Below, in pieces: positions 60,821 through 64,000 of a stretch of DNA of 64,000 nucleotides; position 1 is the stretch's first letter, and every line of letters begins with the position of its first letter. The notes beneath the pieces were generated by a model, which worked only from the letters and a program-made list of their open reading frames with translations, made no database searches and was not told where the DNA came from. A program made the translations under genes and the position numbers. The stretch comes from Rhodococcus sp. 105337 (GTDB lineage: Bacteria; Actinomycetota; Actinomycetes; Mycobacteriales; Mycobacteriaceae). The stretch spans positions 1-64,000 of the forward strand of contig NZ_JABAGQ010000010.1 in NCBI RefSeq assembly GCF_012844225.1, given 5' to 3'.

Positions 60821-62094
60821 TCGAATCGTCCATCCTGAGCGCCGAAGCCGGCCAGTGCTCGTAGCCGATCCGGCGTGATTCCGGCGTGCTCGTGCACTTC
60901 GGCGTCGGTGAGGGCGCCGCAGCCGAGGCCACGATGCAGGAACGACGTGAGTGCCCTCGCGGTGGCGGGTTCGTCGAGGAAACCGCTGTCGGTGCGGGCC
61001 GAGTAGGCCGCGATCCGTTCCGCTGCGGACGGGAACGAGCGGCGGTAGAACGCGAAGGTCGCGGCATAGCGGGTGGGCAATTGTGCGGGATGGAGGTCCC
61101 AGCCCTGGTAGAAGCCGCGGCGCAGCGACCGATCGACGAGCCGGGCGTGCAGCGCCCACGCGGCGCGCACCTCGTCGGCGGTGCCGACGGGGAGGCGGTT
61201 GGTCGAGCCGTCCGACAGGTGCACGCCGGTGCCGGCCGCGGCGACCTGCATGGTCGCCTTGGCGTGGTCCGCAACCGGGTGATCCATCGCCTGGTATTCG
61301 GCGGCGATGCCGCAGGCCGCCGAATAGTCGTAGGTGCCGTAGTGCAGCCCGGAGCATCGCCCCTGCGCGGCGTGGATCATCGCCGCCACCTGCGCGGTGC
61401 CGTCGGGTCCGCAGACAGCCTGTGGCGTCTCGATCTGGATCTCGAAGCGCAGCGGCGAGGTGAGCCCGTGCGTGGTCTCGAGAAATTCGCACACAGTGAC
61501 CATCGCCGCGACCTGTTCCGGTGCCGACACCTTCGGCAACGTGACGACGAATCCGTCAGGGAGACAACCGTCGTCGGCAAGTTCTCCGATGAACATGTCC
61601 AGGGTGCGTACCGCGCGTGCCCGGACGGCAGGTTCGAGGCATTTCACGCGGATGCCGGAGAAGGGTGTCGGGTCCGGCGTGCTCCGGAACGCTTCGGCGG
61701 CGCGCACGAGATGGGCGTCTTCGTCGGCGTCGCGTGCGCCGGGTGCGATGCCGGATTGGGGGAAACCGTCCTCGAAATCGATTCGCAGGTCTTCGATCGG
61801 TTCCGTGGCGAGTTTCGCTTCGACCAGGGGCAGGACGGCGCGGGCGAGAGCGGGTTCGACGCCGATCAGTTCCGCGAGATCGTCTGCTCCGGAGATGTAC
61901 CGGGAGAACGTGTCCCGCGCCTGCGCGCCCCAGGAGAGCACCGTGCCGGCGTCGTACCGGTCGACGGGCACGTACACGGTGTGGACGGGTTGCCGAGTGG
62001 GTCCGAGTCCCGGGTAGGCCGCCGCGTACCGGGCATCGACGGCGCCCAGCGCAACATCGAGCGAGTCGAGCAACCGCTCGCGTCCGTCTGCCAT
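60817..62094 (-). CDS. CitE/HpcH-like DUF6986 protein in the allantoin operon
   Basis: 425 residues. The fold is the HpcH/HpaI/CitE aldolase-type TIM barrel: DLRIDFEDGFPQ (Mg ligand Asp/Glu), IRVKCLEPAVRARAVRTLDMFI, LPKVSAPEQVAAMV, FEIQIETPQAVCG (conserved Glu and Thr-Pro) and GLHYGTYDYSAACGI. It closely resembles the DUF6986 family, whose function I do not know. It is the first gene of an operon with allantoinase and allantoicase, joined by ATGA. A reaction with glyoxylate or ureidoglycolate is an inference. The ATG 62094 has GGGGAGA just upstream; the frame continues to a GTG at 62127. Confidence 0.8.
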   Translation of the reverse strand: MADGRERLLDSLDVALGAVDARYAAAYPGLGPTRQPVHTVYVPVDRYDAGTVLSWGAQARDTFSRYISGADDLAELIGVEPALARAVLPLVEAKLATEPIEDLRIDFEDGFPQSGIAPGARDADEDAHLVRAAEAFRSTPDPTPFSGIRVKCLEPAVRARAVRTLDMFIGELADDGCLPDGFVVTLPKVSAPEQVAAMVTVCEFLETTHGLTSPLRFEIQIETPQAVCGPDGTAQVAAMIHAAQGRCSGLHYGTYDYSAACGIAAEYQAMDHPVADHAKATMQVAAAGTGVHLSDGSTNRLPVGTADEVRAAWALHARLVDRSLRRGFYQGWDLHPAQLPTRYAATFAFYRRSFPSAAERIAAYSARTDSGFLDEPATARALTSFLHRGLGCGALTDAEVHEHAGITPDRLRALAGFGAQDGRFE

Positions 62095-62202
62095 CCGGTC
62101 TCCCCGTGTCTGCTCGGGTGTATCCACCCTTGTATACGTGCTCCGGGCGCAGACGGTAGTGCTCTCGGATCAACCGTTCGATTACCCCGGGTAACGACTG
62201 CG

Positions 62203-62988
62203 TTACGGGCCTTCCGGTGTGCCGGGGCGCACGGTGAGGACCTGCGACATCGTGCCGATCGGGCCGGACGTGTCGTGCAGCACGGTGCTCGTCAGACCGA
62301 TCCCGTCGGCTCCGAACGAGACCGAGGTATCGAAACCGACCCAGTCGCCGCGGGGTTCGGCGAACAGGTGGACGGTGAGGTCGAGGTTGGGGAACGCGAC
62401 CTTCTGCGGATCCGCCCGCACCGCCATGCCGTTCGCGATGTCGAACAGTCCTGCGGCAGCGGCGAGGGTGCTCACCTTGTCGTCGTCGACGAGCGTGATC
62501 GGTGTGCGAACCCAGAAGGACGCACGCCCGGGCCCGGCGCTCGTCCGGCGAACCTCGACCGACTCGATGAAACCGCCCGGCCACACGGTGGTGGGATCCC
62601 ACGGTTCGGTGTCCTCGGGCGGTGCGATGCGCGACAGCGTCGAACCTGCGAGTTCGGCGGTGGGCCGCGGCTGCATGAGCCATGCGCGTGCCCGCACGAC
62701 GGTGCGGCCTCCGTGGCTCAGTGCGGCCTCGACCAGTTCGATCGTGCGTCCCGGCCGCAGGACCTCCACGGCGGTGTCGACGGGGCCGACGGGCACGGTT
62801 CCCAGGATGTCGTACGACAGGCGGGCCATCACCGGCCCGTCGTCGCGGCGGGCGTCGCGGTCGGATTCGATGACGTGGGCGAGCAGGCCCAGCGCGGGGG
62901 CGATGTGCTGTTCGGCCTCGTTCCACGCGCCGCTCACATGGCGGGTCGCGCGGAAGGACGCGGGGCCGAGTCGTTCGAAGTAGCTCAT
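62203..62988 (-). CDS. Acyl-CoA thioesterase-fold protein (double hotdog)
   Basis: 261 residues in two hotdog halves. The first has YFERLGPASFRATRHVSGAWNEAEQHIAPALGLLAHVIES and RLSYDILGTVPVGPVDTAVEVLRPGRTIELVEAALSHGGRTVVRARAWL; the second ends NLDLTVHLFAEPRGDWVGFDTSVSFGADGIGLTSTVLHD. TesB-like proteins of this class hydrolyse acyl-CoAs. Substrate chain length is unknown. The ATG overlaps the TetR gene stop (ATGA), so both are in one operon. Confidence 0.85.
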   Translation of the reverse strand: MSYFERLGPASFRATRHVSGAWNEAEQHIAPALGLLAHVIESDRDARRDDGPVMARLSYDILGTVPVGPVDTAVEVLRPGRTIELVEAALSHGGRTVVRARAWLMQPRPTAELAGSTLSRIAPPEDTEPWDPTTVWPGGFIESVEVRRTSAGPGRASFWVRTPITLVDDDKVSTLAAAAGLFDIANGMAVRADPQKVAFPNLDLTVHLFAEPRGDWVGFDTSVSFGADGIGLTSTVLHDTSGPIGTMSQVLTVRPGTPEGP

Positions 62989-63632
62989 GAGTCCTTCGTG
63001 GGTGTCGTCGGTCGGAGGAGTGGGGCGGCGTCGAGCGCCGAGAGGGCCATCAGGCGGAGGACGGCACGGGTGCCCTCGGGTGAGCGCGGGTCGGCGCTGT
63101 GCGGTGTGGAGTTGATCAGGCCGAAGGTCGCGTGAGCCATCGTGCGTGCATCCGACTCGGCCAGACCCGGGGTGATGCGGCAGAGAGTCCCCACCCAGAT
63201 CTCGACGTAGCGGCGCTGGGTGACGCGCACCTCGCGTCGCGCGTCGTCGGGAAGCGAATGCAGTTCCCGGTCCTGGACGCGGATGAGGTCGGGGTCCCCG
63301 AGGGCGAAGTCGAGATGGAAGTCGACGAGTCTCCCGAGCGCGTCACGCGGGTCGGTGGTGTCGGCGACGACCGCGGTGCCGCCGGCGAGCAGCCGTCGGC
63401 TGATGTCGACGAGGAGTTCGACGAGCAGGGCGTCCTTGTTGGGGAAGTGCCGGTAGACGGCCGGGCCGCTGATGCCCACGGCCGCGCCGAGGTCCTCGAG
63501 CCGGACCCCGGCGAAGCCGCGCTCGGCGATCAGGCGGGCGGCGGCCCGGAGCAGCTGCGCGCGGCGCTCGGCTTTGGCGAGGCTCCGCCGGGTCGGCGCG
63601 GGAGGCGCCGCTTCTTCGGCAGGCTCATGCAT
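62985..63632 (-). CDS. TetR-family regulator next to acyl-CoA carboxylase
   Basis: 215 residues. The N-terminal helix-turn-helix is RRAQLLRAAARLIAERGFAGVRLEDLGAAVGISGPAVYRHFPNKDALLVELL. A ligand domain follows, ending PLLRPTTPTKDS. It diverges from the carboxylase gene across a palindrome at 63670-63687, so it probably regulates that gene. Its position beside an acyl-CoA carboxylase beta gene recalls BkaR-like regulators of branched-chain catabolism in mycobacteria; that relationship is inferred. ATG 63632 is chosen because GGAG precedes it at nine bases. Confidence 0.87.
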   Translation of the reverse strand: MHEPAEEAAPPAPTRRSLAKAERRAQLLRAAARLIAERGFAGVRLEDLGAAVGISGPAVYRHFPNKDALLVELLVDISRRLLAGGTAVVADTTDPRDALGRLVDFHLDFALGDPDLIRVQDRELHSLPDDARREVRVTQRRYVEIWVGTLCRITPGLAESDARTMAHATFGLINSTPHSADPRSPEGTRAVLRLMALSALDAAPLLRPTTPTKDS

Positions 63633-63669
63633 GGCGGGAAACTCCACTCGTCTGTGATCTGGACAACTC

Positions 63670-63687
63670 GGTTAATCATAACTAACC
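63670..63687. promoter_or_regulatory. Candidate TetR operator
   Basis: GGTTAATCATAACTAACC is a nearly symmetric dyad (GGTTA and TAACC as outer arms), in the AT-rich space between the divergent TetR and carboxylase genes. A second GTTAAT lies at 63697-63702. Position and symmetry suit a TetR-family dimer. Confidence 0.5.
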
Positions 63688-63726
63688 TAGATTTCAGTTA
63701 ATGGCGATTAGTTCAATCTACCGAGG

Positions 63727-64000
63727 ATGGTGTCCGTGACGACCGCTCAGGCGATCTCGACAACCAGCCGCGACCAGCACGAACAGCTGGTCGGAGAGCT
63801 CCGCGACAGGCTTGCCGCGGCAGCGCTCGGCGGCAACGAAAAATCCCGTGAGCGGCATGTCTCCCGCGGCAAACTGCTTCCCCGCGACCGCGTCGACGGC
63901 CTCCTCGACACCGGCAGCCCGTTCCTGGAACTCTCACCGCTCGCCGCCACCGGCATGTACGGCGACGAGTGCCCCGGCGCCGGCATCATCACCGGAATCG
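63727..64000 (+). CDS. Acyl-CoA carboxylase beta (carboxyltransferase) subunit, 3'-truncated by window
   Basis: The first 91 residues are seen; the gene continues beyond the window. The sequence has [74 protein letters not shown], broken here only by description: it is the N-terminus of AccD1/methylcrotonyl-CoA carboxylase beta, with the conserved RHxxRGKLxPRxRVxxLLDxGSPFLE pattern. The enzyme carboxylates an acyl-CoA, often in leucine degradation. The start may be ATG 63727 or one of two in-frame GTGs (63730, 63736); GAGG fits 63736 best, while a CAATCT box seven bases before 63727 suggests a leaderless start. Confidence 0.88.
   Translation, partial: MVSVTTAQAISTTSRDQHEQLVGELRDRLAAAALGGNEKSRERHVSRGKLLPRDRVDGLLDTGSPFLELSPLAATGMYGDECPGAGIITGI

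Noticed and set aside
60886-63135. 749-codon plus-strand ORF over the CitE-like gene, thioesterase and TetR gene
   Set aside because: Mirror frame of three minus-strand genes with clear domains.

Overview
The window is high-GC DNA with the gene content of a mycolate-group actinobacterium, most likely Rhodococcus or a close Nocardiales relative. This rests on an F420-dependent LLM oxidoreductase and a PPOX-class protein, a short-chain dehydrogenase of the mycofactocin-coupled type, a mycolic-acid/CFA-type methyltransferase, an ECF42 sigma factor with its DGPF partner, and many GTG starts. Several genes also appear leaderless, with a TANNNT-like -10 box six or seven bases before the start codon. 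I see no rRNA, tRNA, CRISPR array, IS element or prophage gene. The window looks like ordinary chromosome with metabolic gene clusters.

Layout. 0.1-3.7 kb: an EcsC-like protein, a NIPSNAP protein, a DUF3626 protein, an atypical lactate/malate dehydrogenase and a 44-residue membrane protein. 3.7-6.75 kb: an arsenic island of two ArsR repressors, ArsI/CadI, an Acr3 efflux pump and an ArsC-like reductase. Two palindromes with the same core serve its two divergent promoters. 6.8-11.3 kb: ZapE-like ATPase, cyclopropane synthase-like methyltransferase, a PPOX protein facing an ArsR/VOC pair, and a methyltransferase. 11.5-19.4 kb: a complete kdpFABCDE potassium system with an extra 31-residue small protein in front. 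19.5-25.7 kb: LLM oxidoreductase, ECF42 sigma with DGPF protein, glutaminase-STAS fusion, alpha/beta hydrolase and small unknown proteins. 25.8-29.2 kb: an osmoprotectant ABC transporter. 29.3-31.8 kb: an orphan CvnA-like sensor with an Asn-rich repeat tail.

32-62 kb is largely a purine-salvage and degradation region with other modules set into it. A LysR regulator precedes uraD-uraH-uox (urate to allantoin). A carotenoid block (CruF-type protein, crtI, crtB, idi) follows, then a PucR regulator diverging from 8-oxoguanine deaminase and a two-gene xanthine dehydrogenase whose iron-sulfur and molybdenum subunits are fused. Next are a form-II CoxSLM molybdenum hydroxylase with a tail-anchored CoxG, an alcohol dehydrogenase with an SDR, a DUF5602-like secreted protein and an MFS transporter. 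The maturation genes xdhC-coxE-coxD come after these, and finally allantoicase, allantoinase and a CitE-like DUF6986 protein. Together these genes can take 8-oxopurines and xanthine to urate, allantoin, allantoate and ureidoglycolate. No ureidoglycolate lyase or urease lies in the window. The end of the window holds a thioesterase, a TetR regulator and the start of an acyl-CoA carboxylase beta subunit.

The most interesting observations are: the CitE-like protein translationally coupled to allantoinase; the purine island containing two molybdenum hydroxylases and one maturation set; mini-ORFs that exactly bridge carotenoid genes through ATGA overlaps; paired ArsR operators placed on leaderless promoters; an orphan CvnA-like kinase with seven 11-residue repeats; and an ECF42-type promoter in front of the DGPF gene. 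All calls come from reading the sequence; no database search was run.
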